From: Rhodoferax sp.
Lineage (GTDB): Bacteria > Pseudomonadota > Gammaproteobacteria > Burkholderiales > Burkholderiaceae_C
Reading direction: 5' to 3'
Length of the DNA: 43,189 nt
NCBI GenBank assembly: GCA_030685025.1
Contig: JAUXWC010000020.1
Location: 1-43,189 of the forward strand
Notes under the pieces: model-generated
What the model saw: the letters and a program-made list of their open reading frames with translations, nothing else
What the model was told of the DNA's origin: nothing
Databases searched by the model: none
Made by a program: the position numbers and the translations under genes
In this document: positions 23,732 to 33,232 of the stretch, one piece after another
Position numbering within the stretch: position 1 is the stretch's first letter
Layout of the letters: each line of letters opens with the position of its first letter

Positions 23732-24451
23732 TCAGTCGGTTCCGACTTCGGGTGAATTGGTGCGGGCGAAGACGATGCCCGTGATGTGGCCCGCACCCGC
23801 GCCACGCAAGGCGCGGGCCGCGGCGTGCAGCGAGGCGCCGCTGGTCATCACGTCGTCGAGCAGCACGACCCGTGCGGCCTTCAGGCACGGGGCCTTGAGT
23901 GGCTCCACGGCAAATGCGTTGTTGAGGTTGGTCAAGCGCTCGTTGCGGTTCAGCTTGAGCTGAGGCGCGGTGTCCTTGATGCGCAGCAACAGCCGCGACT
24001 CTATCCTTCCCGTTGGGGCGAGCTGCTTGGCCAGTTCCACCGCCTGATTGAAGCCCCGCTCCCGCAGGCGCGGGGCCGACAGCGGCATCGGGATCACCAG
24101 GTCTGCCTGCTCCAGGGCGGGCTCGACCCAGGGTGCGCTGCGCATCAGCCGCCCCAGGCTGCGCGCCAAGCCGGGCTGGCCGTGAAATTTGAAGTGGCTA
24201 ATCAAGTCAGTCCAGGGATAGTCGTAGCTGACTGCGGCGATACATGCATCCAGTGGCGGTGGCGCCAGCACGCAGGCGCCACATTGGCTAACTGAGCCGT
24301 GCACCGGAAGGGCGCAGGTTTGACATCGCGCCACCGGCTGCCCAAACTGGCTGACGCAGGCCTCGCACACCGGCTCGGTTGGCCAGGCGTGGCAGACTGC
24401 GCAGCGGCTGGGCAGAGCGGGTAGAACTCGGGCGAGGAGCGTCGACAACAT
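23732..24451 (-). CDS. comF: ComF-family phosphoribosyltransferase-like protein
   Basis: A 239-residue protein from ATG 24451; the frame is open to 24748, but the upstream part lies opposite the methyltransferase gene and has no protein character. The N-terminus carries paired cysteines typical of ComF zinc ribbons (C-A-V-C, C-E-A-C, C-Q-T-C, C-G-A-C). The C-terminal type I phosphoribosyltransferase domain has R-E-R-G-F-N-Q and the PRPP loop V-V-L-L-D-D-V-M-T-S-G-A-S. The family is required for DNA uptake during competence. The gene is divergent from the BioC-like methyltransferase, with 36 bases between starts. Confidence 0.92.
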   Translation of the reverse strand: MLSTLLARVLPALPSRCAVCHAWPTEPVCEACVSQFGQPVARCQTCALPVHGSVSQCGACVLAPPPLDACIAAVSYDYPWTDLISHFKFHGQPGLARSLGRLMRSAPWVEPALEQADLVIPMPLSAPRLRERGFNQAVELAKQLAPTGRIESRLLLRIKDTAPQLKLNRNERLTNLNNAFAVEPLKAPCLKAARVVLLDDVMTSGASLHAAARALRGAGAGHITGIVFARTNSPEVGTD

Positions 24452-24487
24452 CGTGTCAATATACTCGCGGCACACCTTGCGAGAACC

Positions 24488-25387
24488 ATGACCGAGCAGC
24501 GTCCCCCCACCATTGATCCCGCAGCGGCCCGGCGCTGGCAGCAGTTCCCCGCGACGCAGACAGCCTGGTTGCATGAGGAGGTGGCGCGGCGCATGCAGGA
24601 GCGCCTGCAATGGATTCGTCTGCAACCGCAGAACTGGGCGCACTGGGAGAGTGTTCGCGGTGGCTTGGCGGCACATCGTGAACTGGTGCGGCGTTACCCG
24701 AAGTCGCAGTGTTTTGTGGTCGAGTCCGATGCGCAGCGGGCGCGGCATGCTGCGAAATTAGTAGCACCGAAGTGGTGGCAGGGCGGGCGCTGGTTGAGCG
24801 CCCCCACGCGTTTCGAGTTGCCATCGCAGGGGGCCGTGCAGATGGTGTGGGCCAATATGCTGCTGCATATGTGTGCGCAGCCGCAGGCGCTGATGGCGCA
24901 GTGGCATCAGGCGCTGGCGGTGGACGGTTTTGTCATGTTTTCATGCCTGGGTCCGGACACCCTGACCGAGTTGCGCGGCGTCTACCAGTCGCTCGGCTGG
25001 GCGCCGCCCGCACACGAGTTCACCGACATGCACGATTGGGGCGACATGCTGGTGCAGGCGGGATTTGCCGAGCCGGTGATGGACATGGAGCGCATCACGC
25101 TCAGTTTTGCCGATCCGGCGCGTCTGCTTCGAGAACTGCGCGAGCTGGGGCGCAACCTGCATCCGGAGCGGCACCCGGCGTTGCGGGGTCGGCAGTGGCG
25201 CCAACGCTTGTTGCAAGCCCTGGACGCGCAGCTCCGCGGGCCGAGCGGCGAGCTGGCCCTGACCTTCGAGGTGGTCTACGGGCACGCCTTCAAACCCGCA
25301 CCACGACACACTGTTCGAGCGCAAACCATCCTGTCGCTGGAGCAAATGCGCGCAAGTTTGAACCAGCGCAAAACCTATCGCGGGTAA
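24488..25387 (+). CDS. BioC-like SAM-dependent methyltransferase
   Basis: A 299-residue protein of the biotin-synthesis methyltransferase family. The N-terminal part has R-R-W-Q-Q-F-P-A-T-Q-T-A-W-L-H-E-E-V-A-R-R-M-Q-E-R-L, matching BioC-like starts (A-x-x-Y-D-x-x-A-x-x-Q). The methyltransferase core keeps M-V-W-A-N-M-L-L-H and F-V-M-F-S-C-L-G-P-D-T-L-x-E-L-R, a strong BioC signature. However, the SAM-binding glycine loop is not obvious: the usual G-x-G-T-G is replaced by a shorter stretch around H-W-E-S-V-R-G-G-L-A. True BioC blocks the malonyl-ACP carboxyl group; this distant member could have another role. No biotin genes are next to it. Confidence 0.78.
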   Translation: MTEQRPPTIDPAAARRWQQFPATQTAWLHEEVARRMQERLQWIRLQPQNWAHWESVRGGLAAHRELVRRYPKSQCFVVESDAQRARHAAKLVAPKWWQGGRWLSAPTRFELPSQGAVQMVWANMLLHMCAQPQALMAQWHQALAVDGFVMFSCLGPDTLTELRGVYQSLGWAPPAHEFTDMHDWGDMLVQAGFAEPVMDMERITLSFADPARLLRELRELGRNLHPERHPALRGRQWRQRLLQALDAQLRGPSGELALTFEVVYGHAFKPAPRHTVRAQTILSLEQMRASLNQRKTYRG

Positions 25388-25556
25388 CTTTGAGTTTTGG
25401 GCTTGACACGTCAGCGCCGAGTTGGTAGCTGGGCTACAATCCTTGCCTAACTAATGCGGGAGGGTTCCCGTGTCCAGTCACGCCGCCCCGGCGACTGCGC
25501 ACTGCGTGGTCGCGGTTGGTTACAGCACGAGTTTTGGCAAAGAAGAAGTGAACACG

Positions 25557-26744
25557 ATGAACAACACCATCAAGAGACTGGCTTGGACCTTGCGCGCGGC
25601 CGCTGTCTGGGCAAGCAGCGTGGCCCTGAGCGCCGCGCACGCGGTGAAGGATTTACCCGGTGGCCCGGCGGTCAATCAGCTCAACTTGCATCCCGCGGTT
25701 ACCAAAATCGCTCAAGAGCAGGCCTGGCTGCACTGGATGATGCTGATCATCTGCACAGTGGTGTTTGTGCTGGTGTTCGGCGTGATGTTCTATTCAATCT
25801 GGAAGCATCGCAAGTCGGTCGGCCACAAAGCGGCTAATTTTCATGAGTCGGTCACCGTTGAAATCATCTGGACCATCGTCCCGTTCCTGATCGTGATCGG
25901 CATGGCTTTGCCCGCCACCAAGGTGGTGGTGGCCATGAAAGACACCACCAATGCCGACCTCACCATCAAGGCCACCGGCATGCAGTGGAAGTGGGGCTAC
26001 GACTATCTCAGGGGCGAAGGCGAGGGCATCAGCTTCTTTTCGGCGCTGGACCCGGCGCAGCGCACCATGTCCAACAACGGCGGTCCCAAGGAAGGCGAAG
26101 TTCCTGGCAACGACTATCTGCTGAAGGTGGACAAGCCGCTGGTGGTGCCAGTGGACCGCAAGGTTCGGATCATCACCACTGCGAACGACGTGATTCATGC
26201 CTGGATGGTTCCGGCGTTTGGCGTGAAGCAGGACGCCATTCCCGGCTTCGTGCGCGACACCTGGTTTCGGGCCGAGAAGATTGGCGACTACTACGGCCAG
26301 TGCGCCGAGCTGTGTGGCAAGGAGCACGCCTACATGCCAATTCACGTGAAGGTGGTCTCCGCCGAAGACTACGGCAAGTGGGTGGACGGCGAGAAGAAGC
26401 TGATGGCCGCCAAGGCGGACGATCCGGCCAAGGTCTGGGTGCTCGATGACCTGATGAAACGTGGCGAGAAGGTGTATGCCACCAATTGTGCGGCCTGCCA
26501 CCAGCCCAATGGCAAGGGTGCGGGCCCGATCAAGCCGCTTGATGCCGCTGCCCTGGTGCTGGATGCAGACAAGAGCAAGCAGATTGCGGTGTTGCTCAAT
26601 GGCCAGAACAACGGCGCGATGCCACCCTGGAAGCAGCTTAGCGACACCGAGCTGGCCGCAGTCATTACCTATACCAAGAACAACTGGTCCAATAAGACCG
26701 GTCAGGTGGTGCAGCCTGCTGAAGTCTTGGCAGCGCGCCGTTAA
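25557..26744 (+). CDS. coxB: Cytochrome c oxidase subunit II with fused haem-c domain
   Basis: A 395-residue protein from ATG 25557; the frame is open to 25470, but an export signal starts only at M-N-N-T-I-K-R-L-A-W. Two membrane helices follow (near I-C-T-V-V-F-V-L-V-F-G-V-M and I-W-T-I-V-P-F-L-I-V-I-G-M). The CuA domain has H-A-W-M-V-P-A-F-G and the binding loop C-A-E-L-C-G-K-E-H-A-Y-M. The C-terminal extension carries C-A-A-C-H with the distal methionine in G-A-M-P-P-W. The oxidase therefore takes electrons from a bound haem c, as in caa3-type enzymes and many betaproteobacteria. It is the first gene of the cox locus. Confidence 0.97.
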   Translation: MNNTIKRLAWTLRAAAVWASSVALSAAHAVKDLPGGPAVNQLNLHPAVTKIAQEQAWLHWMMLIICTVVFVLVFGVMFYSIWKHRKSVGHKAANFHESVTVEIIWTIVPFLIVIGMALPATKVVVAMKDTTNADLTIKATGMQWKWGYDYLRGEGEGISFFSALDPAQRTMSNNGGPKEGEVPGNDYLLKVDKPLVVPVDRKVRIITTANDVIHAWMVPAFGVKQDAIPGFVRDTWFRAEKIGDYYGQCAELCGKEHAYMPIHVKVVSAEDYGKWVDGEKKLMAAKADDPAKVWVLDDLMKRGEKVYATNCAACHQPNGKGAGPIKPLDAAALVLDADKSKQIAVLLNGQNNGAMPPWKQLSDTELAAVITYTKNNWSNKTGQVVQPAEVLAARR

Positions 26745-26792
26745 TTCGATCCGTCGTCACAACTATTCAAAGAATTGAGAAGGAAAACACAG

Positions 26793-28421
26793 ATGAGTGC
26801 TGTTCTGGATCACCACGGCTTGCCCCACGCCGACCCTCATGACCACCACGACCATGCCCCCAGCGGCTGGCGGCGTTGGGTCTACGCCACCAACCACAAG
26901 GACATCGGCACGCTGTACCTGCTGTTTGCCTTCTTCATGCTGATGCTGGGCGGCGTGCTGGCATTGATGATTCGCGCCGAGTTGTTTCAGCCTGGCCTGC
27001 AACTGGTCAACCCGGAGCTGTTCAACCAGCTCACCACCATGCACGGCCTGATCATGGTGTTCGGCGCCATCATGCCGGCCTTCGTCGGCTTTGCCAACTG
27101 GATGGTGCCCCTGCAGATCGGCGCGCCCGACATGGCGTTCGCGCGCATGAACAACTTCAGCTTCTGGTTGTTGATTCCGGCCGGCTTGATGCTGGCGGGC
27201 TCCTTCTTCATGCCCGGCGGCGCCCCCGCCGCCGGCTGGACGCTCTATGCACCGTTGACCCTGCAAATGGGCCCCAGCATGGACGTCGCCATTTTTGCCA
27301 TGCACGTTCTGGGGGCGAGTTCCATCATGGGCTCGATCAACATCATCGTCACCATCCTGAACATGCGCGCGCCCGGCATGACGCTGATGAAGATGCCGAT
27401 GTTCTGCTGGACCTGGCTGATCACCGCCTACCTGCTGATTGCCGTGATGCCGGTGCTGGCCGGCGCCATCACCATGACGCTGACCGACCGCCACTTTGGC
27501 ACCAGCTTCTTCAACCCGGCCGGTGGTGGCGACCCGGTGATGTACCAGCACATCTTCTGGTTCTTCGGCCATCCCGAGGTCTACATCATGATTCTGCCGG
27601 CCTTCGGCATCATCAGCCAGATCGTGCCCGCGTTTTCACGCAAGAAGCTGTTTGGCTACGCCTCGATGGTGTATGCCACTTCCAGCATTGCCATCCTGTC
27701 GTTCATCGTCTGGGCGCACCACATGTTCACCACCGGCATGCCGGTGACGGGTCAACTGTTCTTCATGTACGCGACCATGCTGATCGCGGTGCCCACGGCG
27801 GTGAAGATCTTCAACTGGATCGCCACCATGTGGCAGGGCTCCATGACCTTCGAGACGCCGATGCTGTTCGCGGTGGGTTTCATCTTTGTGTTCACCATCG
27901 GCGGCTTCACCGGGCTGATCCCGGCGGTGGCGCCGATCGACATCCAGTTGCAGGACACCTATTACATCGTGGCCCACTTCCATTACGTGCTGGTGGCGGG
28001 CTCGTTGTTTGCGATCTTCGCCGGTTTCTACTATTGGGTGCCGAAGTGGACCGGCGTGATGTACAACGAGGGCCGTGGCAAGCTGCATTTCTGGTGGTCG
28101 ATCATCTCGTTCAACGTCACCTTCTTCCCGATGCACTTCCTGGGCCTGGCGGGCATGCCGCGCCGTTACGCGGATTACCCGATGCAGTTTGCCGATTTCA
28201 ACATGGTGGCCTCCGTCGGCGCGTTCTTCTTCGGCTTCGCCCAGGTCTATTTCTTCCTGTTCGTGGCGCTGCCAGCCATGCGTGGCAAGGGCGTGAAAGC
28301 CGACGCCAAGCCATGGGACGGTGCCGAGGGGCTGGAGTGGGAGTTGCCGTCGCCGGCACCCTTCCATACCTTCGAGACGCCACCCAAGCTCGATGCCACG
28401 GCAACCAAGATCATCGCGTGA
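26793..28421 (+). CDS. coxA: Cytochrome c oxidase subunit I
   Basis: A 542-residue, twelve-helix catalytic subunit that reduces oxygen to water and pumps protons. ATG 26793 has AAGGA upstream; an ATG at 26775 lacks it. Haem and copper ligands are visible: T-M-H-G-L-I-M-V-F for haem a, W-F-F-G-H-P-E-V-Y with the cross-linked His-Tyr at Cu[11 protein letters not shown] with the CuB histidine pair, and H-F-H-Y-V-L for the haem a/a3 pair. The N-terminus is His-rich ([10 protein letters not shown]). It ends in a TGATG overlap with a small assembly gene. Confidence 0.98.
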   Translation: MSAVLDHHGLPHADPHDHHDHAPSGWRRWVYATNHKDIGTLYLLFAFFMLMLGGVLALMIRAELFQPGLQLVNPELFNQLTTMHGLIMVFGAIMPAFVGFANWMVPLQIGAPDMAFARMNNFSFWLLIPAGLMLAGSFFMPGGAPAAGWTLYAPLTLQMGPSMDVAIFAMHVLGASSIMGSINIIVTILNMRAPGMTLMKMPMFCWTWLITAYLLIAVMPVLAGAITMTLTDRHFGTSFFNPAGGGDPVMYQHIFWFFGHPEVYIMILPAFGIISQIVPAFSRKKLFGYASMVYATSSIAILSFIVWAHHMFTTGMPVTGQLFFMYATMLIAVPTAVKIFNWIATMWQGSMTFETPMLFAVGFIFVFTIGGFTGLIPAVAPIDIQLQDTYYIVAHFHYVLVAGSLFAIFAGFYYWVPKWTGVMYNEGRGKLHFWWSIISFNVTFFPMHFLGLAGMPRRYADYPMQFADFNMVASVGAFFFGFAQVYFFLFVALPAMRGKGVKADAKPWDGAEGLEWELPSPAPFHTFETPPKLDATATKIIA

Positions 28422-28444
28422 TGCGTACCGATCGGACTCGCACC

Positions 28445-28555
28445 ATGTCTGACGAGCAGAGAAGGGCCAACCGGCGCACCGGGCTGATCCTGGCGAGCAT
28501 CGCGGTCCTGTTCTTTTTCGGCTTCATGGCCCGCATGGTGATTCTGGGCGGCTAG
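28445..28555 (+). CDS. Cytochrome oxidase small assembly protein, 36 aa
   Basis: A 36-residue single-helix membrane protein encoded between coxA and cox11. It reads M-S-D-E-Q-R-R-A-N-R-R-T-G-L-I-L, then a hydrophobic helix A-S-I-A-V-L-F-F-F-G-F-M and ends M-V-I-L-G-G. Small proteins of this form occur at the same place in burkholderial cox loci and are named cytochrome oxidase small assembly proteins. ATG 28421, overlapping the coxA stop, is an alternative start that adds eight residues. Too short for most gene finders but well supported by its position. Confidence 0.8.
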   Translation: MSDEQRRANRRTGLILASIAVLFFFGFMARMVILGG

Positions 28556-28558
28556 ACC

Positions 28559-29158
28559 ATGGTATTCGAGCGCGACAACCTCGTGATGGCCTCCAAGCTG
28601 GTGGTGGTCGCCACCGTGATGGCGGCTTTTGGCTATGCGCTGGTGCCGATCTACCGGGCCATTTGCGAGATCACCGGCATCAACATATTGGCTTTGGGGG
28701 ATCGCAACATCCCTGGCGCCACGCCCAAGCTCAGCGCCAATACGCAAGTCGACACCACGAGGACGATCACGGTGGAGTTTGATGCCAATGCGCGCGGGCC
28801 ATGGGAGTTCAAGCCGGCCCAGCGCTCGATGCAGGTGCATCCGGGGGAGATGGCAACGGTGATGTACGAGTTCCAGAATGTGCAGAACCGGCGCATGGCG
28901 GCGCAGGCAATTCCCAGCTACGCGCCGCAGCAAGCCGGGCGCCATTTCAACAAGGTCGAGTGTTTTTGTTTCACCCAGTACACCCTGGAGCCCGGCGAGA
29001 AAAAGAGTTGGCCGGTGGTGTTTGTGATCGACCCCAAGCTGTCCAAGGATGTGACGACCATTACTTTGTCATATACCTTTTTCGAAGTCGGCGGCAAGAC
29101 CCCGCCCGCGCCGGTGGCGCAGGCTACGGACGCGCGCGTTGGCGGAGCACGCTCGTGA
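28559..29158 (+). CDS. ctaG: Cytochrome c oxidase assembly protein CtaG/Cox11
   Basis: A 199-residue protein anchored by one N-terminal helix (L-V-V-V-A-T-V-M-A-A-F-G-Y-A-L-V-P). The periplasmic Ig-like domain carries the copper motif E-C-F-C-F-T-Q with two cysteines, and the family pattern F-x-A-x-V-x-V-x-P-G-E. Cox11 delivers copper to the CuB site in subunit I. It starts three bases after the small assembly gene and ends in GTGA overlapping the DUF2970 gene. Confidence 0.95.
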   Translation: MVFERDNLVMASKLVVVATVMAAFGYALVPIYRAICEITGINILALGDRNIPGATPKLSANTQVDTTRTITVEFDANARGPWEFKPAQRSMQVHPGEMATVMYEFQNVQNRRMAAQAIPSYAPQQAGRHFNKVECFCFTQYTLEPGEKKSWPVVFVIDPKLSKDVTTITLSYTFFEVGGKTPPAPVAQATDARVGGARS

Positions 29159-29376
29159 GTTCCGCCGACAAGCGCCACGATTCCGACGGTGCCGCCTCGT
29201 TTGGCCGCAGTCTGAAGGCCGTCGCCTGGTCGTTTTTGGGAATCCGCAGAAATGCCGAGTTTCAGCAGGATCTGGCCCATTCCAACCCGATGCACATCAT
29301 CGTCGTGGGCATTGCGGGGGTGCTGGTGCTGGTCGCAGGCCTGATGTTGTTGGTGAATTGGGTGGTGGCGAAATAG
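29155..29376 (+). CDS. DUF2970 small membrane protein, 73 aa
   Basis: A GTG at 29155 overlaps the Cox11 stop. The protein has a short polar start, then S-L-K-A-V-A-W-S-F-L-G-I-R, the DUF2970 hallmark. After Q-D-L-A-H-S-N-P-M-H-I comes a single helix G-I-A-G-V-L-V-L-V-A-G-L-M-L-L-V. DUF2970 genes are regular members of betaproteobacterial cox loci and may help assemble the oxidase; the mechanism is unknown. Confidence 0.85.
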   Translation: MSSADKRHDSDGAASFGRSLKAVAWSFLGIRRNAEFQQDLAHSNPMHIIVVGIAGVLVLVAGLMLLVNWVVAK

Positions 29377-29438
29377 CCCCCGCGCAAGGCATCGGAAATT
29401 GAATTGAATCAAATCGAACTGAAGAGATTGGAGCTGAC

Positions 29439-30320
29439 ATGAGTTCACACGCACCGGCGCCCGGCGCCCATTACTTCGTGCCCCAGCCGTCGCGGCATCC
29501 GGCCTTCGCCTCTTTTGGTTTGTTGTTCGTCATCTTCGGGGCGGGTCAGTGGGTCAACGGCGTGGATTGGGGCAAGTACGTGCTGGCCTTTGGCATGGTG
29601 TGGTTCCTGGGCGTGCTGTACCAGTGGTTCATGGATGCCATCACCGAGAGTCAGGAAGGGCAGTATGGACACAAGGTGGACTTGTCGTTCCGCTGGAGCA
29701 TGAGCTGGTTCATCTTTTCGGAGGTGATGTTTTTCGGCGCGTTCTTCACCGCCTTGTGGTGGGCCCGCGCGCACTCGATACCCGCCTTGGGCAGCATCGA
29801 CAATGCCATTTTGTGGCCCGACTTCAAAGCCGTGTGGCCCAGCGTCATGGCCGGGGTGACGGGCTCGCCGGCGGGCATTATCGAGCCCTTCAAGACCATG
29901 GGGCCGTTCTGGCTGCCCACCATCAACACGGCCTTGCTGCTGAGCTCGGGTGTGACCCTGACCATTGCGCACCACGCCTTGATTGGTGGCAATCGGGCTC
30001 GCACGCTGGGTTTCATGTGGCTGACCGTGTTGCTGGGCGCGACCTTCCTGGGTGTTCAGGGGTACGAGTACGCGCATGCCTACAGCGCCTTGAACCTCAA
30101 GCTCAGCTCCGGCGTCTATGGCTCGACCTTCTACATGCTGACCGGCTTTCACGGCTTCCACGTGTTCCTGGGAATGTTGATGTTGCTGTTCATCACGCTG
30201 CGTCTGCAAAAGGGGCATTTCAGTGCGGAGCGCCACTTCGGTTTTGAAGGTGCCGCGTGGTATTGGCACTTCGTCGACGTGGTCTGGCTCGGTCTGTACA
30301 TCCTGGTCTACTGGATGTAG
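29439..30320 (+). CDS. coxC: Cytochrome c oxidase subunit III
   Basis: A 293-residue, seven-helix integral membrane protein. The family motifs are present: H-P-A-F-A-S-F-G near the N-terminus, then F-S-E-V-M-F-F-G-A-F-F and G-F-H-G-F-H-V-F-L-G. The C-terminal F-E-G-A-A-W-Y-W-H-F-V-D-V-V-W ends the protein. Subunit III stabilises the catalytic subunit and its proton uptake. A terminator stands 24 bases after the stop, ending the coxB-coxC operon. Confidence 0.97.
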   Translation: MSSHAPAPGAHYFVPQPSRHPAFASFGLLFVIFGAGQWVNGVDWGKYVLAFGMVWFLGVLYQWFMDAITESQEGQYGHKVDLSFRWSMSWFIFSEVMFFGAFFTALWWARAHSIPALGSIDNAILWPDFKAVWPSVMAGVTGSPAGIIEPFKTMGPFWLPTINTALLLSSGVTLTIAHHALIGGNRARTLGFMWLTVLLGATFLGVQGYEYAHAYSALNLKLSSGVYGSTFYMLTGFHGFHVFLGMLMLLFITLRLQKGHFSAERHFGFEGAAWYWHFVDVVWLGLYILVYWM

Positions 30321-30343
30321 CCGCCGCGGCGCGTCCAATGGAC

Positions 30344-30370
30344 AAGGCACCCGATCAGGGTGCCTTTTTT
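30344..30370 (+). terminator. Rho-independent terminator after coxC
   Basis: Perfect stem AAGGCACCC (30344-30352) with GGGTGCCTT (30358-30366), loop GATCA, followed by T residues to 30370. Confidence 0.9.
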
Positions 30371-30388
30371 ACAGGTTGATGCGGGCGG

Positions 30389-30610
30389 TCATCGTCCCGG
30401 GGCGATCCCGGTGGGTTGAATCCAACCCGCCGACCAGGCGATCAGGATGAGCAGGAAAAGCATGATCGAGACCGCCACCCGCAAGGCCAGCGCTCGCGCC
30501 ATGCGGGCCGATTTGGGCTGGCCGGGCGCACCAGGCTTCATCATCGCGACGAAGGCCACCCCCAGGCTGGCGATGATGGCGGCAAAGGCAATAATCGTCA
30601 GGTACTTCAT
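30389..30610 (-). CDS. DUF2909 twin transmembrane protein, 73 aa
   Basis: ATG 30610 starts a 73-residue protein with two membrane helices (I-I-A-F-A-A-I-I-A-S-L-G-V-A-F-V-A-M and V-A-V-S-I-M-L-F-L-L-I-L-I-A-W) joined by a basic loop containing K-P-G-A-P-G-Q-P-K-S-A-R-M-A-R-A-L. This is the DUF2909/'twin transmembrane protein' arrangement. It is usually found between cox subunit III and SURF1 on the opposite strand, exactly as here. Its function is not known. Confidence 0.85.
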   Translation of the reverse strand: MKYLTIIAFAAIIASLGVAFVAMMKPGAPGQPKSARMARALALRVAVSIMLFLLILIAWSAGWIQPTGIAPGR

Positions 30611-30625
30611 GTTGCGGATTATCTT

Positions 30626-31348
30626 TTGAAAACGCCACTTCGGTTTTGCTTGGTCACGCTCGCCACCGTGCTGGGCGTCGGCATCACGCTGGCGCTTGGG
30701 GCTTGGCAGTACGGGCGCGGTCTGACGATGCAGGCACAGGATGCGGCGCTGGCCCAGCAGGGCCGCTTGGCGCCCATCTCCAATACGGGCTTGCTCGCCC
30801 TGACGGCACCCGCGCAAGCCGTGCACCGCACGGTCAGGCTGCGCGGACACTGGCTGGGCCCACGCACGGTGTTCCTGGACAACCGTCCCATGAATGGCAA
30901 GGCCGGCTTGATCGTGCTCACGCCTCTACAGTTGGACGGTGCGGTATCGGTGCTGATGGTGCAGCGCGGCTGGGTGGCGCGCAATTTTCTGGACCGTAGC
31001 GCCTTGCCCCAAGTGGCCACACCATCGGGCTTGGTCGAGATTGAAGGCAGAATCGCCCCTTGGCCCTCCAAACTTTATGAGATGGGTGGTTCGGGCGCGG
31101 GGCCGATCCGGCAAAATCTCGACTGGGCGCAATTCCGCGCCGAGTCGGGTTTGCCAGCCATGGAAGTGACTGTCAAGCAGACGGACTCCCAAACCGACGG
31201 GCTGGTGCGTGACTGGCCCGAGGCTCAGGTGACCTTGCGCAAGCACTTCGGCTACGCGATTCAATGGTGGGGCATCAGTGCCCTGTTGGTTTTTCTTTAT
31301 GTCTGGTTCCAAATTGTCCGACGTTTTTCCGCCAAGCGCCGCGCGTGA
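30626..31348 (+). CDS. SURF1-family cytochrome oxidase assembly protein
   Basis: Start taken at TTG 30626, giving 240 residues with a first helix C-L-V-T-L-A-T-V-L-G-V-G-I-T-L-A. The frame is open to 30416, but that extension lies opposite the DUF2909 gene. The core has the SURF1 signature G-A-W-Q-Y-G-R and the V-x-L-x-G-x-W pattern, then N-R-P-M-N-G-K-A-G-L and V-Q-R-G-W-V-A. A second helix closes the protein (W-W-G-I-S-A-L-L-V-F-L). SURF1 helps insert haem a3 into subunit I. It overlaps the next gene by about 50 bases. Confidence 0.9.
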   Translation: MKTPLRFCLVTLATVLGVGITLALGAWQYGRGLTMQAQDAALAQQGRLAPISNTGLLALTAPAQAVHRTVRLRGHWLGPRTVFLDNRPMNGKAGLIVLTPLQLDGAVSVLMVQRGWVARNFLDRSALPQVATPSGLVEIEGRIAPWPSKLYEMGGSGAGPIRQNLDWAQFRAESGLPAMEVTVKQTDSQTDGLVRDWPEAQVTLRKHFGYAIQWWGISALLVFLYVWFQIVRRFSAKRRA

Positions 31349-32057
31349 CCCGCAGACGCCCGCCCAGGCCCCTGTTGCTGACCAACCGTTGGGGTTGACT
31401 GTTCACGCAATGCCCTTGCAGGGCGCCGACACGGGCGTGGCGGGTTCGTCCCTGGCCAGCGGGCGCCTGAAAATGCTGGCGATTCTGCTGGTCTGCGTGG
31501 CGCCGGTGGTGGCCTCCTATTTCACCTATTACGTGATTCGCCCCGAGGGGCGACGCAACTTCGGTGAATTGATCGACCCCCAGCCGCCGATGCCCAACGC
31601 CGCCACGGTCAGTCTCAACGGTGAGCCGGGCACCTTGCGTGATCTCACGGGGCAGTGGCTGCTGGTAAGCGTGGCCTCCGGCGCCTGCGATGCCGCGTGT
31701 ACGCGCCGTCTCTACTTGCAGCGCCAGTTGCGGGAGAGTCTGGGCAAGGAAAAGGACCGCGTTGACTGGGTCTGGCTGGTCGATGACGACGCACCAGTCG
31801 ACGCGCAACTGCGTGACGGCCTGCAGCAGGCGCGTGTGTTGCGTGTCAAGCACGCGGACCTGGCTGCCTGGTTGGCACCCGCCGCCGGTCACGCGCTGGC
31901 AGACCACTTGTATCTGGTTGATCCCAAGGGGATGTGGATGATGCGTTTTCCGCCCGGTCTGGAGGCTGCCACGGCGGCGAAGGCCAAGTCCGATCTTGAG
32001 CGGCTGCTGCGGGCCTCGGTGTCATGGGACAAGGCGGGTCGGGAGAGCAGACCTTGA
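31299..32057 (+). CDS. SCO-like thioredoxin-fold membrane protein
   Basis: A 252-residue protein with a polar N-terminus, a helix (K-M-L-A-I-L-L-V-C-V-A-P-V-V-A-S-Y) and a periplasmic thioredoxin-fold domain. It keeps the SCO-type copper ligands in altered form: C-D-A-A-C (C-x3-C) and later A-D-H-L-Y-L-V-D-P-K-G, where the histidine stands in the SCO position. It is a divergent second SCO homologue, placed between SURF1 and CtaA as in other burkholderial cox loci, and probably helps metallate the oxidase. The start is uncertain; ATG 31410 is too far in because it would remove part of the N-terminal region. Confidence 0.8.
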   Translation: MSGSKLSDVFPPSAARDPQTPAQAPVADQPLGLTVHAMPLQGADTGVAGSSLASGRLKMLAILLVCVAPVVASYFTYYVIRPEGRRNFGELIDPQPPMPNAATVSLNGEPGTLRDLTGQWLLVSVASGACDAACTRRLYLQRQLRESLGKEKDRVDWVWLVDDDAPVDAQLRDGLQQARVLRVKHADLAAWLAPAAGHALADHLYLVDPKGMWMMRFPPGLEAATAAKAKSDLERLLRASVSWDKAGRESRP

Positions 32058-33232
32058 GCGCGCAGCCCCTATACGACCTTTCTCCGGTCTTGCACGTGAT
32101 GATCATGGGTGCGCTGCTGGCCTTGGGGCCGCTGGCCTGGATATGGGTGCGCAATAAGCAGGTGTCTGTTACCCGGCGTTTGCAGGCCCTGACATTGTTG
32201 ACGCTGTTTCTGACTTTTGACTTGGTGATGTTCGGAGCCTTCACCCGCTTGACCGACTCCGGCCTGGGTTGCCCGGACTGGCCCGGCTGTTATGGCAGCG
32301 CCAGCCCGGTCGGCGCCAGCGCCCACATCAGTGCCGCGCAAAGCGCCATGCCCAGCGGACCGGTGACCCACGGCAAGGCCTGGATCGAGATGATTCACCG
32401 TTACCTGGCTACCGGCGTCGGCGTGCTCATTCTGGTGCTGGCCGCGGCAAGCTGGGCGGTGCGCCGCCGCGCCACGCATTCCACCGAGCAGCGCGCCGCG
32501 GTCCACCCATGGCTGGCTTCACTGACGCTGGTGTGGGTGTGCATTCAGGGTGCCTTCGGTGCGTTGACCGTGACCATGAAACTGTTCCCCGCCATCGTGA
32601 CGCTGCATTTGCTCGGTGGGGTGATGCTACTGGCATTGCTGTGCATGCAGGCCGTGCGCTACCACCAGGCACACCAGGCGTCGCCCTTGGTGGCAATCGG
32701 TCCTGGCACTCGCACGCTGCTTGGGGTCACCAGCGCCTTGTTGTGGATTCAGATCGCGCTGGGCGGCTGGGTCAGCACCAATTACGCGGTGCTGGCGTGC
32801 ACCGATTTCCCGCGGTGCCAAGCCAGTTGGTGGCCGTCCATGGACTTTGTGCAAGGCTTTGAGATCTGGCGGGAGCTTGGCCTTACTGGCGCCGGCGAGC
32901 ACATTGCGTTCGAGGCCCTGACCGCCATTCACGTCACGCATCGCCTGTTTGCGGTGTTGGTGCTGCTGGCGCTGGGTCTCTTGGCCTGGCGTCTGCGTTC
33001 GGCGCCTGGCTTGGCGCCGCAAACGCGCTTGCTGGCCGGCCTGGCCGCGCTGCAACTGTTGACCGGATTGAGCAACGTGGTGCTGGACTGGCCTTTGCTC
33101 GCAGCCGTATTGCATACTGGCGGCGCCGCGGCGTTGGTTGTGGCGCTCACCTGGACCGCGTGCGTCACCACCGGTGCGAGCCGCCTGAGCGCCCACCCGC
33201 TGACAACAACAAGAACAGGATCCCCCGCATGA
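32054..33232 (+). CDS. ctaA: Haem A synthase (COX15/CtaA family)
   Basis: An eight-helix membrane enzyme of 392 residues that oxidises a methyl group of haem O to give haem A. A TTG at 32054 overlaps the previous stop and has GGAGAG about eight bases upstream; ATG 32024 is the alternative and adds ten residues. Family motifs: [20 protein letters not shown], then [15 protein letters not shown], and near the C-terminus V-T-H-R-L-F-A and L-H-T-G-G-A. These give the four haem-ligand histidines. It ends in an ATGA overlap with ctaB. Confidence 0.93.
   Translation: MSAQPLYDLSPVLHVMIMGALLALGPLAWIWVRNKQVSVTRRLQALTLLTLFLTFDLVMFGAFTRLTDSGLGCPDWPGCYGSASPVGASAHISAAQSAMPSGPVTHGKAWIEMIHRYLATGVGVLILVLAAASWAVRRRATHSTEQRAAVHPWLASLTLVWVCIQGAFGALTVTMKLFPAIVTLHLLGGVMLLALLCMQAVRYHQAHQASPLVAIGPGTRTLLGVTSALLWIQIALGGWVSTNYAVLACTDFPRCQASWWPSMDFVQGFEIWRELGLTGAGEHIAFEALTAIHVTHRLFAVLVLLALGLLAWRLRSAPGLAPQTRLLAGLAALQLLTGLSNVVLDWPLLAAVLHTGGAAALVVALTWTACVTTGASRLSAHPLTTTRTGSPA

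Noticed and set aside
25403-25440. TTGACA and TACAAT before coxB as a promoter
   Set aside because: The boxes are 26 bases apart, too far for a sigma-70 promoter; the true promoter could not be fixed by eye.
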